Positions 10,891 to 20,852 of a stretch of DNA of 64,000 nt are shown in pieces. The first letter of the stretch is position 1. Every line of letters begins with the position of its first letter. Position numbers and translations under genes: made by a program. The DNA comes from Ascochyta rabiei (taxonomy: Eukaryota; Ascomycota; Dothideomycetes; Pleosporales; Didymellaceae). Location: contig NC_082423.1 in assembly GCF_004011695.2 (NCBI RefSeq), positions 124,001 to 188,000 of the forward strand, given 5' to 3'. Under the pieces are notes generated by a model that did no database searches, was not told where the DNA came from, and saw nothing but the letters and a program-made list of their open reading frames with translations.

Positions 10891-12004
10891 CTTGATAGGT
10901 TGAAAAGAACGACTCCAGGTTTGTACACAAGTAAGGACAAAAACGAAAGATGAGATGATGTTGAAAATGCAACTAAATGAGTGTGGATATCTGCTGAAAA
11001 CCGCGAACCAAGCTGCTTTTCAACGGGGACGGAAACATGTATGCACAAGGCTTAAAAAGTGAGACTTTCTGCAATCCTTATTTTTTCTTGGCTGGAGCTT
11101 ATCATCCGATCCTGCATGTGTTTAATGTTCGGGCCGTGCAGCCGTTCTGACAGGTTGATGGTTTCAGACATCCTAGCAACCCTGCAGCAACGTTGACATC
11201 CGGAGAAATTGAAACATACCGGTAGTGGGTCTCGCTTGGCATCCTTTCTACGAAACTGACGGCATACCACATCTGCATAGTAACGCATGTCATCCCTTCT
11301 AATAATGTGTTCTGAGAAGCCTTTTCATCGAGCGAATAAGCCCTTTCCGTTCTTGCATGACTTTCTCGGAAATTAACTGTATAATGCCTGGCGGTATGTA
11401 CGAACCTATTCCAAATCTAGAGCGTTAATTTATTAACTCAGACTATGAACGCAGGCTGGTAAATAACTAGCTGATTTTCTGTAGTTGTCACGTTTTGCAC
11501 TGCATGCTGTCCTAATTTGTCACCTAACCTGTCACTTTCACTATCAACTAAATACAGCTAGCCATTCGGAACCTCCCGCTTGTCTATGACTTAATATTGT
11601 TTGTAGCCATGAAGAGCCGGGATGGATAAGTACATCGCGCCAGGCACCAATAATTGTAAATCATCACGATAATATCAACACGGTTGACAAGCGAGGGAAG
11701 CGCGAAGGGGAGTCCGTGCTCTGGTCAGCCCATATCGGCTTTTGAAACCGTACCGTATCCGGAAGTGGGGATAGCCTTGCCAGTCTTGCCGAGCCTGTAA
11801 TGAAGTCAAAACAACAATTGAAAGTTCCATGTGTGAGATTCTCCTATTGGCGACTTGCATGAAGTATACGATAAAGGTAAGACACGCTGATAATTTCAAA
11901 CACCTCAAGGGTTCCTAAAGACCATCAACAAGTACTAGCACTTCAAATCCACGATGCAGGATGCCGTAAGCCTTCAACGTTGATCGCATCTTGTCTACAA
12001 GTCT
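10891..12004. other. Intergenic, nothing recognised
   Basis: No gene, RNA or repeat could be supported. The first 200 bases should contain the promoter of the small secreted protein gene. Confidence 0.45.
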
Positions 12005-13056
12005 TCAAGCTATCTCATAGCCTTGGCCAGAGTCAGTCCCAGCTTCGTTGTCGTTCGCATGAGCTATGATTTGGCTCTGAGGCTCATGATCCTCAATCTC
12101 CTCCTCGCGCCGTAGGCTGGCGTTACTGATGGCCCTGCGAACCGGAAGCGGAACCAGAGAGAGGATATTGGAGATCTCGCGAGCGACCTCTTTTAAAACC
12201 CGATCTCCACCCCCCTAGTCACATTCTCTCGTCCACACCTGCTCGGCAACTTGAAAAGTCGGTCTTTCGAGGATCTAGGAAATGTTTCCAGAGCCCCCGA
12301 CCTCAGAAGCCAGGCTTTCGCGCAGTGTTTGCGCAAACTCTGGAAACCCCTGTTCGGTGTTGGCGCCGTTGTGGGCTTCAGCTGCGTCGACGTGGCTCGT
12401 GCTCTGACAAAGAAGACCTCTCAGCCACTGTGCTTTTCTCCTTCGCTATCAATGTCTGGGTAAAAGCTGCAGGAATGAGTGTATACTGCCGAAGGCGAGT
12501 CAGGAATTCCACTACCCATATCGACCTCCTCAAACTCAGAATTAGGGTAGTGCAGCAGGTCATCCATACCCTGCGTCAGAGATTGTACCTTTCTCTGAAC
12601 CTTCGAATTCAGGTGTCTGTGGATTGATGGTCTCTTGGATGAATGTTGTTAGATCAGCGACAATGTCGGCTTGGGGATATAGGCCAAACGTCCAATCTAA
12701 CTCGCAACACATGTTCCAGTGGCGAAACTACTCGCTCTCTGTGGCTGGCCCGAAGGTAGTCTGGATTGTTTTATGATGGTGTTTGCTTTCCGGATGTATA
12801 GTTGTCTGTTTGAATTGGAAGGGGATGGGTTCAGAATTTAGATTTCGCATGCTTGTTTGCGAGCGTGAAGTCGGAGTAGAATTCGAGTCAATCAAGGAAA
12901 TTGGACTTGTGAGGTGCTGCAGGGGATCACATATTTGAATTTCAACTGGCGAGATCCATGTACTAGTTTTGCGATTTGTTTGGGTAACGCTTTGGTCGAC
13001 GGAATCTCATCGCTCGACACTCTATCCGAAGGAACATATCTAACCTTGGTCAACAT
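12005..13056 (-). pseudogene. Decayed gene of unknown family
   Basis: The minus strand shows a gene-like peptide series that changes frame repeatedly. It starts with MLTKVRYVPSDRVSSDEIP (ATG at 13054-13056), shifts to VEIQICDPLQHLTSPISLID and on through a stop to WNMCCELDWTFGLYPQADIV. It shifts again to SLTQGMDDLLHYPNSEFEEV, and finally to a frame reading DAAEAHNGANTEQGFPEF and EVAREISNILSLVPLPVRR, with TAG codons between and a terminal TGA at 12005-12007. Composition looks protein-coding throughout. At least three frameshifts and three in-frame stops do not coincide with usable introns. I do not recognise the family. Alternatively, part could be unusual introns in a live gene, but the short distances make that unlikely. 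Confidence 0.5.
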
Positions 13057-13360
13057 TTTATTCAAAGAGCGTACGAAGAGCTTGGTTCAATGGTGATGCA
13101 TACCCACGCAGCCGTGGTTCTTCAAATTGTCAGTGTGAAATCGCATCCAGAAACATCGAACGTCTCCACAATGTATGTCTTCCAATGCCACCCAATCTCC
13201 TCTGCACGCCTATTCAGCAGCCCCAATTTCCTTTCACTTATCTCTGCGCGGCCTGTTGTGCGCTCATCATGCTCAAAACCCCCACAATGTTGGTGGAGTC
13301 GCGTCGCATGAATATTGGGTTCACGCACCGGTTCCACCCACCAAACAACTCAACCACAGC

Positions 13361-14917
13361 ATGAATCGTAACTACGAAGCACTACGAGAGCAGGCTCTCT
13401 CCGAGCCTCCTCGTCAGCTCGAGATTCGGTTCGCGGATGATATACCAGTTGCGATCCCATGTCTGCAAGAAGCGATGACGATCTGCATTGAGTATTTTGA
13501 CGATCCATACGTATTCCAAGGCCTAGTCTTTTTCTTCAGCGCCCTCCTCTCCCCCCAGTCCTCACACGGTCCGCAGAACGAACAAGAGGTCCTGGAACTG
13601 TGGGAGTTGCGTTTGGAGGAACTTTCAAATCCCAATCACGATGCGTATCGAGACGCCGAGACCTGCGGACGAGTGGATGCAGTCATTGGGCAAATCTCTC
13701 CATGGGCAACATACAAACATCTCCAAGGTATGGTTGCTTTTTTTCTTTTGGGCGATCCTCAATCGATAGATCGATGGGTCTCGCCGAGTTACGCGATCGT
13801 CAATCGAGGTCATGACTGGATCGTGCGTTGTGCTCTGGAGAGCGATATACCAGAGCACGTCAGGGGTTGGCTCCAACTCATGTACCAGAAGCAGCCCGAA
13901 AAAGTCATCGATACACCAAGCTACGAAGACATTGTAGGAACTTTCACATTCGAGCAGAGCTTGTGGAACGCTGACCTTGTCGTTGGCTTGGGCGGTATCG
14001 TCCCAGTCATCAAATTTTACCTTCGACAGGCCATGACCATTGCTGACCACTGGGAGGCATGGGTATCAGCAGATATGGGTTTTTTGGCATCACAGTCTTG
14101 TATGCCTGACTACTCGTGGTGTGTAGCGATCTACAAGGCGATGTGGCAGCAGTTCAAGAAAGACCTGCGGGATCCTTTCTCTGAATATCCCTATCAGATT
14201 CGGGATCAGCTGAAGCTGCTTAGCTACATGCGAGTCTTCGAGGAATGTTGGCAGTGGGTGCATCTCGAGGCTGGAGGCATACCTGCCGATGGATTCGACG
14301 GTCACAACGTGCGACTACAGGTGCACAATAATGTGCTTGCCAAAGTACGAGACGAACTCCAATCTTACGGCACTGATGTTACAGCAGTCCTTGACCGAGA
14401 ATTTAGTTTAAAGAGTTTACTTGATGAACAAAGGATCATACACATCACGCACACCGACAGCTATCCGTATCTGGATGATATTCAGACTCTTGAAAACGGC
14501 CTGTGTAAGTGGTTCTACCCTCACCTTCCAGGCATGACCCAAGAGCAGTATGATGCACGCTACCCAGTAACTGAGCCGGACGACGACATGGACAGCGTTT
14601 CGGAGATGAATTTCCACTACGAGGAATTCGAGCTGGACGACGTCGAAGTAGAGGCGTATGGAGCTAGACTCGGCCTTGCTGATTTCGCACTTGATAAACA
14701 GCCTGGTGCAGATGATATCTGTACCATCTGTCAAGCTGTCATTGGCTTGGGTGACTCGGCTGAGCAGCGTTGTGTTGGTCCCTTTGGGTGTCTGGATATC
14801 TTTCATGCTGAGTGCCTAGATGATTGGGTGAACGGTGCGTCAAAGACGTCCAATCTGTGCCCAAACTGTCAGACAGAGATCACAACGCAACAGCGACCGC
14901 ACCGACCAAAACAGTAG
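13361..14917 (+). CDS. RING-finger protein of unknown substrate
   Basis: The single-exon frame gives 518 residues from the Met at 13361 (NRNYEALREQALSE). The frame is open upstream to 13175, but that part looks non-conserved. Residues about 452-505 form a RING-type zinc site: CTIC, then a Cys at GCLD, FHAEC, and NLCPNC, with a Trp (DDWVN) at the usual spot. RING proteins usually act as E3 ubiquitin ligases. The long N-terminal part is acidic and Trp-rich, with no domain I recognise, and has no membrane segment, so a cytosolic or nuclear protein is likely. Substrate and pathway cannot be inferred. Confidence 0.72.
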   Translation: MNRNYEALREQALSEPPRQLEIRFADDIPVAIPCLQEAMTICIEYFDDPYVFQGLVFFFSALLSPQSSHGPQNEQEVLELWELRLEELSNPNHDAYRDAETCGRVDAVIGQISPWATYKHLQGMVAFFLLGDPQSIDRWVSPSYAIVNRGHDWIVRCALESDIPEHVRGWLQLMYQKQPEKVIDTPSYEDIVGTFTFEQSLWNADLVVGLGGIVPVIKFYLRQAMTIADHWEAWVSADMGFLASQSCMPDYSWCVAIYKAMWQQFKKDLRDPFSEYPYQIRDQLKLLSYMRVFEECWQWVHLEAGGIPADGFDGHNVRLQVHNNVLAKVRDELQSYGTDVTAVLDREFSLKSLLDEQRIIHITHTDSYPYLDDIQTLENGLCKWFYPHLPGMTQEQYDARYPVTEPDDDMDSVSEMNFHYEEFELDDVEVEAYGARLGLADFALDKQPGADDICTICQAVIGLGDSAEQRCVGPFGCLDIFHAECLDDWVNGASKTSNLCPNCQTEITTQQRPHRPKQ

Positions 14918-15096
14918 GTAGATCGGGAACTTCCAATAGAGATAGATTTATAAGGTAAGATGTAAAAACCATGACATGAACGGATTGAACGGAATGGTGA
15001 GGTAAAGTGAGAGTGTAAAGTCTTGGAAAATATATTCAGAACCTAGGGCGGTCGGCCTCTATGACCCTCGCTCGACGCAGTTGGAAGCAAAGAGTC

Positions 15097-16419
15097 TTAC
15101 CGTCGTCTTGCTGGCATTTGCGCAGCAACCAAAAGCACGGCAAACGCTCGATCGGTTTCCGCACGACTGTCACCAGTGTGCATAGCCCCTGCTGATAGCC
15201 TCTGGGCTGGCATTGACAAAGGCGCTGACGTTTCGCAGGCTGTGCGCCTACCGCCTTGTCCGGGTGGCTGGAGCCACGTCATCTCAGTACTCTTGTTAGT
15301 TTCCGCACAACTGTCACCAGTGTGCATAGCCCCTGCTGATAGCCTCTGGGCTGGCATTGACGAAGGCGCTGACGTTTCGCAGGCTGTGCGCTTACCGCCT
15401 TGTCCGGGTGGCGGGAGCCACGTCATCTCAGTACTCTTATCGGTTATACAGCTCGAGCTCCGGTCTTGATGGAAATCATGGTTCAGCGACGTTGAGCGCC
15501 TCAATATTGGCCGAGTAGCCGTCTTCGCTCTAGAAGCTGGAGATGAAGTCGTGCGAGCTAGGGGAGGGCGTGCCACAAGGAAGGACGAAGGCAGGTAGGT
15601 ACCCCATGACAACGGTTGCTGTACCAGTGACTTCGAGTTTGAGGACGACTCGAAGACTACCTCGTCAATGATAGGTGAAAACGATACCTTCTTTGGCAAG
15701 AGTGGTGTCCGTCGGCTGGGGTTGTCATCAGGCGAGGCTTCGGGCTGGGACAACTTTGTGGGCGCTGGAACCGGCGGGCTGGGCGGAGAATTACATGGGA
15801 ACACGATCCCGAGTGCATTGAGCTCCTCCGGAGGACGATGCTGATTGTCCTCTGTAGCTGGGAGATGTTTCTCAACCCCCATGTACGATGTTGGACTTGC
15901 GTGTAACTGAGGTATGAGCGCCCGCGATGGCCCTACAGATGTCTTCTGACTGGTGGTCATGAGGACTGGCTGGTCATGCTCACCCAGTCCATCATCTTCT
16001 GAGATCCTGACATAACCTTTATCGTTCTCGAGACTTGGCGATGACCACCAGTCAAAATAGCCTCGTTTCTCTCTCGCCTCGCCATGCCTGAGAATAGTTG
16101 ACCAGCGCTCATTGGGAACTGGTAACGGAGCCGAACTGATCAGCATTGCTGGGGGAGGCGAAAATGGCTCGTAGCTCGACACGCCTAACGTGGGTGGAGT
16201 GTTTGGCGCCGATTGTGTCATTACCCATTCGAATGAGTCGACACGTCTGTGAGAAACCGAAACTTGAGACAGTTTGTCGTATGGACTCTCAGGCTCTCCA
16301 CGCAGCTCTGGAGTGGTAACTGGAGTAGGTGGCTGCTGTTCGCAGTGGTTCGTCACGCTCTCGCTCTCAGACCTTGGGGGGCTGGTCAGGGCAAAATACA
16401 TGCTTGATGTCTTTGCCAT
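15097..16419 (-). CDS. Disordered Ser/Pro-rich protein with a duplicated 48-residue C-terminal unit
   Basis: A single frame of 440 residues starts MAKTSSMYFALTSPP. It is rich in Ser, Pro and Thr, with no membrane segment or recognised domain. Conserved-looking islands are YFDWWSSPSLENDKGYVRIS and RTPLLPKKVSFSPIIDEVVF; the latter is a KVSF motif of the type that can bind protein phosphatase 1, though this is only pattern resemblance. The C-terminus holds two near-identical 48-residue units (each with KSTEMTW and GQGG, ending AMHTGDS) from an exact 144-bp duplication, so the frame is preserved. I do not recognise the family. The conserved islands suggest a genuine gene; the last 30 residues after the repeats look poorly constrained. 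Confidence 0.55.
   Translation of the reverse strand: MAKTSSMYFALTSPPRSESESVTNHCEQQPPTPVTTPELRGEPESPYDKLSQVSVSHRRVDSFEWVMTQSAPNTPPTLGVSSYEPFSPPPAMLISSAPLPVPNERWSTILRHGEAREKRGYFDWWSSPSLENDKGYVRISEDDGLGEHDQPVLMTTSQKTSVGPSRALIPQLHASPTSYMGVEKHLPATEDNQHRPPEELNALGIVFPCNSPPSPPVPAPTKLSQPEASPDDNPSRRTPLLPKKVSFSPIIDEVVFESSSNSKSLVQQPLSWGTYLPSSFLVARPPLARTTSSPASRAKTATRPILRRSTSLNHDFHQDRSSSCITDKSTEMTWLPPPGQGGKRTACETSAPSSMPAQRLSAGAMHTGDSCAETNKSTEMTWLQPPGQGGRRTACETSAPLSMPAQRLSAGAMHTGDSRAETDRAFAVLLVAAQMPARRR
15155..15442. repeat. 144-bp direct tandem duplication inside a coding region
   Basis: The unit beginning GTTTCCGCAC at 15155 recurs at 15299 with few differences. The period of 144 bp is a multiple of three, so the host reading frame is kept. 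High identity implies a recent event. Confidence 0.85.
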
Positions 16420-16773
16420 GCATTGACAAAGTCCGCGCGCTAGGGCTTGATTGGGGAATTGTTAGCAACATGTGGTGAAAGAAACATGGGTCCGCACTGC
16501 CGATACGCAGAGAGCTGCAAGGCAGTAGCATGCGATGTAGTCTCGGACATGACACGATAGACTGCAGTTTGGGCGTTGAGATTGTGTTGGAATGACAATG
16601 AACAAAGGACGAAAAGCAGATCCCAAGATGAGCGAGATTGCTTTGTCAGCACACACGTGAGCACACTGTCCACCTCAAACTCTGCAAAAGACATCTCGAC
16701 GTACTGGTTGCAATAGAAGGTTGCAGTAGTTGTGATCTCTACAGATGCGATAATCGCGTCATGACCCTCGGGA

Positions 16774-17264
16774 ATGCCTCGGTCAGCGAGCTCAATAGAA
16801 CAGAATGTGCATGTGCAGCCCGCCCCCCTCCAACAGCAGCACTTGACGAACGAGTGGGGCGTTGCGATTGGCGTCTTGAGCAAACTCCCGCCAGACGCGC
16901 AGCACTATCGCTGCGCAAAAATCGGTATCGTTATCCTGCCCGAGTTCCAAGGGCGCGGGTACGGGCAGGAAGCCATTGAGTAGGCGCTGGACTACGCGTT
17001 AAGCGCGCGGGTTTGCATAGGGTACGGATCAGGGCGTTTGAGTGGAACGCTGGAGCTGTGAAGTTGTACGAGAAGGTGGGATTCAAGCTGGAGGGGGGAG
17101 AGAGGGAGGTGTTGTGGCATGAGAGGAGGTGGTGGGATGGGTTTTCGTTGGGGATGGAGAGAGAGTGGGTAGGGATGCAAAGTGCATTGAAGACGGATGA
17201 GATTAGTCAAGGAGAGCGCTGGAGGACAAGCAGAGCTATTAGGATTGAGGAGAGCGAAAACTAG
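16774..17264 (+). pseudogene. GNAT N-acetyltransferase pseudogene
   Basis: The frame reads KIGIVILPEFQGRGYGQEAI, which contains the acetyl-CoA-binding loop of GNAT enzymes (Q-G-R-G-Y-G). It is then cut by TAG at 16981-16983, where the family often has Trp. The remainder continues in another frame as HRVRIRAFEWNAGAVKLYEK, VGFKLEGGEREVLWHERRWW and DGFSLGM, a typical GNAT C-terminal half. The nonsense codon plus a frameshift within 40 nt indicates an inactive gene. The N-terminal strand/helix part is not readable with confidence. It is convergent with the GH2 gene on the minus strand. Confidence 0.72.
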
Positions 17265-17338
17265 TTGATTTGATGGTGGACTTAGGCTACCAAGGGGCAC
17301 GAGATGAGGTCTTGCAAAAAGACGTTTCGTCAATTTCC

Positions 17339-19529
17339 TCAAGGAAATACCTCTTGCATTCCATTCATGCCATTGTTTCTCCCCGTGATCACTACAGAGC
17401 TGTTTCCTCGCTTGGCCGCGGCATCGTAGAGAGATTGGATTGTGCTGCTCCACAGCTCTTTGTCCATGCGATTGATCCTCCGATCGTAAGACAGCAAACC
17501 GTTGACCTCTCCTTCGACGTCTGTGGTCTGTGTCCAGACGCCGCCAGAGCAAGCATACCACTCGATCTGCTCGCGGAGTTGAATTATGTTCTGCAAGGAC
17601 CGGTAGTTCCAGGCTTCAGTTGTGTTTGTAAGCTCGTAGGCTGTCTGCTTGGACAGATCGTCGAACCAGGCGTGATCGAAGCTGAGTTGCTGTCCGACAC
17701 CCCCAAACTCGCCTTGCAAACCGATGCGAGATGGGTCGTATGCAGAGTTGTATCCAGAAGGACCGGAGCCTGAGACTGACCAGAACGGCGAGCCGCACTG
17801 TGGTGTGGAGTAGTGGTGGTTGTCCTGCAGCAGTGCCGTCAGCGTTCCAAAGTTCACTTTCCTTGAGAAACTGTCACCTACATCGAAGTCCCCAGCAGTG
17901 TGGTCCGTCCAGCCACTCACTGCATTCACAAGACGGGTTGGGTCTAAGGAGCGCACGAGATCTGTGAGCTCAAACTCGGGCCACGGCTGGCTTGGATCTG
18001 TCGACTGGCCCCACTCTTCGTTGTAAATAGTCCACGCAAAGATACTTGGGTAGTTCTTGAGTTGCTCAACAAGCAAGCCCAGTTGCCTGTCGAACTCTTG
18101 CTGTGCATCCGGTCCCTCCAACCGAATGATACCGCAGGCGTTGTTTGGATCTGGCAGATCGGGACGCAAAGAAGGCATGTCCTGAATGATCAGGAATCCG
18201 AGCTCATCCGCGGCCTTGTAGTACAGCGCTGGCTCGACCTTGATGTGTTTGCGAACCGCATTGAAGCCAACCTCTTTGAGCTTCTCCAAGTCATATCGCA
18301 TAGCTTCTACTGTTGGTGGGGTGTAGATGCCATCAGGCCAAAACCCTTGATCGAGAGGGCTCCAGAAGAACTCAAACTTCCCGTTGAGAAGCGGGCGCTG
18401 TACACCATCAATGACGCCTCTAGAAATAGTTCTGAAACCAGTATAGCTCGAGATCAAATCGTCCGCTAGCTGGACTGTGATGTTGTACAGCGTTGGCGTG
18501 CTGGGTGACCAAAGATCAGGAGAGTCGACTTTGAAGATAAACGGAGCACCGCTATTGCCTGTAGCAGTAGCCTTTGCTACATCTGAGCCCAACTCGTGGA
18601 CGGTAATCTGATATGGAGTGGAGCTGTTAGTACTGCTGTGGACTGTGACATTTACTGCGGCAAGTCAACAATCAACTTTTGAGCATCTCGAGATGCATAC
18701 GTACCGTTACCATCCGCTCCAGCAGCCAAATCCAGCTTCGTAATGTACTCCTTGGGCGTGGATTCGAGCCAAACTGTTTGCCAGATCCCCGTACAAGGTG
18801 TGTACCAGATCATGCCCTCGCGAGTCAGAGTTTGCTTGCCGATGGGAATTTGATATCGGTCCGTATCAGTAGGATCAAAAGCGTGCACTAGTCTAGATAC
18901 TTCAATGTCAGCGTGCGCAAATTCACGGTCGCACAATCCACCTACAGCTCGTTTGTGCCGTTGTTCGACAGGTGGTCGGTCACGTCAAAGGTAAACTCAA
19001 AGTATCCGCCCCGATGGAATCCTACTGCTTTTCCATTGACAAAAACCGTGGCTTCGTAGTCAACAGCGCCGAAGTTGATCAATACGCGATTTCCAGTTGG
19101 CCAATCTGATGGTATGTCGAACGACGTCTGGAACCAGCTGTAGAGATGGCCCTTTTCCATGATACCTATGGAGCATTAGTAAAATATAGGTGCACATCGA
19201 GTGGCAAACTTACCGGACAAGGCACTTTCGAGGCAAGATGGGACCAGTACAGCGCGTTCGAGCGTTTGCCCCGTGGGCGGTGAGCTGACTTGGCCAGCCG
19301 TCACATTCCTCCACCTCCAGACGCCGTTGAGGTTCTTCCATTGCGATCGCTGGACTCTTGGGCGAGGGTGCTCAGGCCATGGATTTGTGCCAACGTCGGC
19401 GGTCCAAGGTGTATCGAGGGGACCTGTCTGCAACTTGTAGCCGATGTCGTTATTGTAGCGTGGTACGATGCTACTTGAGACAATCGCGGCCGAGGCCAAA
19501 ACGACAGAAAAAGCTCTTGGAAGTCGCAT
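17339..19529 (-). CDS. Secreted GH2 glycoside hydrolase (beta-galactosidase/glucuronidase-like), 4 exons
   Basis: Exons 19214-19529, 18946-19165, 18705-18892 and 17339-18654 join across introns of 48, 53 and 50 nt with canonical signals, giving 679 residues. Residues 1-20 form a signal peptide. The jelly-roll sugar-binding domain follows (YSWFQTSFDIPSDWP, VDYEATVFVNGKAVGFHRGG), then an immunoglobulin-like domain and the TIM barrel. The likely acid/base is the Glu in WTIYNEEWGQ and the likely nucleophile is the Glu in GLQGEFGG. WYTPCTGIWQTVWLES is also typical of the family. The enzyme hydrolyses a terminal beta-linked sugar outside the cell; the sugar (galactose, glucuronic acid or mannose) cannot be decided from sequence alone. 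Asn-X-Ser/Thr sites are frequent, fitting secretion. Confidence 0.86.
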
Positions 19530-20852
19530 TCTCGTGGTGGTGGATGCGTCTATGCAACCAATGTAGAGTTTTCCCCGCTTTCAAAAAGGGAGGAGGATGC
19601 TCCGTCCAAGTATTTAAGGGTGTTCGGCCTGCATGCTTATGACAACATCGGACCCTGGTACCGGTAGTGGATGCATGCCTTCGGCTTGGCCTGGGGCTTA
19701 GCGGCGGGACTCGGAGGGGTAGCTATGCGCCTTTGTCGATCACGATACCTAGCCCTGACGCTTCTCGGACCGGCTCTGGAGGTGGCATGTTCGTACTCAG
19801 ATGGAGCTGGCAGCTGATGCTTTGCGCGCGAGGGACTCGCAGACGAAGGCCAGCATTCCGCTCGTTGACGCAGCCGTGATCAGGCGAGAGAAGGGAAGAA
19901 GACGCGAGCGCTTGAGGAGGCTGGGAGCGTAGTGCAACAACGCTGAAGGTGCCTACGGAAGAGCACGGTGTCAGATGATGGCGCCGGATGAGATGCCGCA
20001 TGGCCTGATCAGCGTCTTGGCTGGCAGCTGGCGGCGGAAGTTGGAGGCTCCCCGCACACACCAGCGTGCAGGCGCCCTGCATCAACGCGAACTCTCCAGA
20101 GGCGATGATCCCGTTGAACAGACGAACGCATCGCCAGTTCATGGCACAGTAGATCGTGGCATAGCTCAGAAGCAGTGTTCACGTTGTACTTGAGATGAAT
20201 GGCCGTGTGACATGCGCTGGCGTAGAGGGTGCGGCGCGAGACGAAGCAGCCGCGAAGACCCAAGGAGAAGGCTTGCCTAAGGAGGATCGAGTGGACACTT
20301 TCTCGTTTGCTCATTTACAAGGACACACTCCAGATGTACCCCGCATATTAGACAAAAAAGCAGTTCGAAAGCTACCAGAGCACCTGCTCAATGAGGCTAC
20401 ACGCTTGGTACATTGAGATAAGGACTATAGAGAGGCTATCGTTATAGCCATGCATCCTTCAATATAACAGGCTTTTTCTGCGCTAGACGCGTGGTGTCGC
20501 ATGCATCTACTGTGAAGGCGAGGGGCGAGGGCCACGGGGTATTTAGTCCAACGTTTCCCATGTGTTCCGTTCTACATGTCCTGTGCACAAACGCTCTCCA
20601 GCTCCACTCGGCGCTGGGGCTTTTTTTTCCAACTGCCTGCGAACCAGTAGCAAAAGTAGGGAGCCTTCAATCGAGCGTGGTTATGATGCGATGTGACATT
20701 GGCGACAGCCTTTGTCGAGCTTCCTCTGCAACGTTGGCGGCCTAAACTTCCATACGACGATCCATCCCGAACCCGCAATCTGACGGACCTCGGCGGACGA
20801 TTTACCACATTAGACAAGACGAGCGAACCTCGGGTCAGCTCCACGTGGAAAT
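19530..20852. other. Intergenic, no supported gene
   Basis: Contains the promoter of the GH2 gene. A minus-strand fragment around 20060-20170 reads AMNWRCVRLFNGIIASGEFA, which looks protein-like and partly hydrophobic, but no start, end or splice pattern can be built around it. Confidence 0.4.

Noticed and set aside
8126..19529. Possible secondary-metabolite cluster (MFS, monooxygenase, GNAT, GH2)
   Set aside because: There is no backbone synthase, and three of the four supposed members are pseudogenes.
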